This document shows, piece by piece, positions 63,637 through 64,000 of a stretch of 64,000 nt of DNA (the stretch's first letter is position 1; each line of letters starts with the position of its first letter). Under the pieces are notes generated by a model, which was given only the letters and a program-made list of their open reading frames with translations, was not told the DNA's origin and did no database searches. Made by a program: the position numbers and the translations under genes. Source of the stretch: Massospora cicadina (Eukaryota; Entomophthoromycota; Entomophthoromycetes; Entomophthorales; Entomophthoraceae); NCBI GenBank assembly GCA_022478985.1, contig JAKSZP010013293.1:1-64000 (forward strand), given 5' to 3'.

Positions 63637-64000
63637 GTAAGTCCTGGAGACCAGCCCCTAAACCTGGATAGTGAGCAATACCCCTTCTGTGCAAAAAGGG
63701 GTTTAAGGGCCCAAGTGGACCCCCTGTCTCATTGAGCAACTTGGCACACATGGTAGATGAGCGCTGGGTGACAGCTCCCCCAGAGGATAACCCATTCCTT
63801 CACTTCCCCACTCCCCAACCCTTGTATTTTTGATAGAGGGGGTCTTTATAGAGCTCTTTTAAGCCAAAAGCTATGGGAAGGCCCTGGAGTCCCCACTTCT
63901 CAGGATTATTATGTCAAAATTTGGAGGAAATTTCCTTTGCCAACCATATGGCCTGGTCTTCAAAGTTCAGCCTGGGGTAGTCGATCTGAACTGGACAGCA
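63637..64000 (+). repeat. 3' LTR of chromovirus D, cut by window end
   Basis: TGTAAGTCCTGGAGACC..., collinear with 57432 onward for all 364 bases visible. The preceding bases AAAGAAAGGTTAA are a weak polypurine tract. Confidence 0.88.

Larger units (their letters stand above)
57432..64000 (+). mobile_element. Chromovirus D (Ty3/Gypsy with chromodomain), right end outside window
   Basis: A long 5' LTR (57432-59053), gag-like region, protease, RT, RNase H, integrase and chromodomain on the plus strand, then a second copy of the LTR start at 63637, running past the window end. Shared LTR blocks include 'ggagaccagcccctaaacct'-type sequence, 'catggtagatgagcgctggg' and 'tggaggaaatttcct'. All coding parts are broken. 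It is inserted in element E. Confidence 0.85.

Overview
This window is almost entirely a pile of transposable elements from a eukaryotic nuclear genome. It contains chromodomain-type and other Ty3/Gypsy LTR retrotransposons, two LINE families with an APE-type endonuclease and a reverse transcriptase, and tRNA-derived SINEs. The mix suggests a repeat-swollen fungal genome, perhaps a basidiomycete. That is inference from element types only; I found no rRNA, no true tRNA gene and no complete host gene. CpG appears scarce in the old elements and common in the youngest LINE, as expected where methylated CpG decays.

Layout. 1-279: inverted LTR fragment. 280-1602: decayed Gypsy integrase ending at a polypurine tract (element F). 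1603-5194: no recognisable gene. 5195-11825: Gypsy element B (minus) with both LTRs. 11826-13439: nothing recognised. 13457-22772: a 5'-truncated LINE (LINE-1, minus) split by a nearly complete LINE of another family (LINE-2, 16126-22714, minus). 22915-32177: a decayed full-length copy of the LINE-2 family on the plus strand (LINE-3), split by a non-autonomous LTR element (28303-30189) and a solo LTR (30657-32081). 32356-34184: a LINE tail and unrecognised reading frames. 34185-35918: very AT-rich. 35919-37035: two CpG-containing patches that may be host exons, the first split by a SINE. 38672-39535: two more SINEs. 40592-54291: Gypsy element A (plus), split by chromovirus C (46736-52964, minus). 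A itself sits in element E, whose gag-protease relic runs 54297-57431, where chromovirus D (57432 to beyond the window, plus) interrupts it.

Names used here (LINE-1, LINE-2, A-F) are local labels. Boundaries rest on paired LTRs, TG...CA ends and target-site duplications that can be read directly. Three results stand out: (1) the 3' end of LINE-1 is shared by two SINE families with different tRNA heads; (2) catalytic Asp codons in the dead elements have repeatedly become Asn where they would have formed a CpG with the preceding codon; (3) a LINE-2-family insertion of only 23 bp has perfect 17-bp target duplications. A 141-base G tract in LINE-2 is probably a sequencing or assembly artefact.
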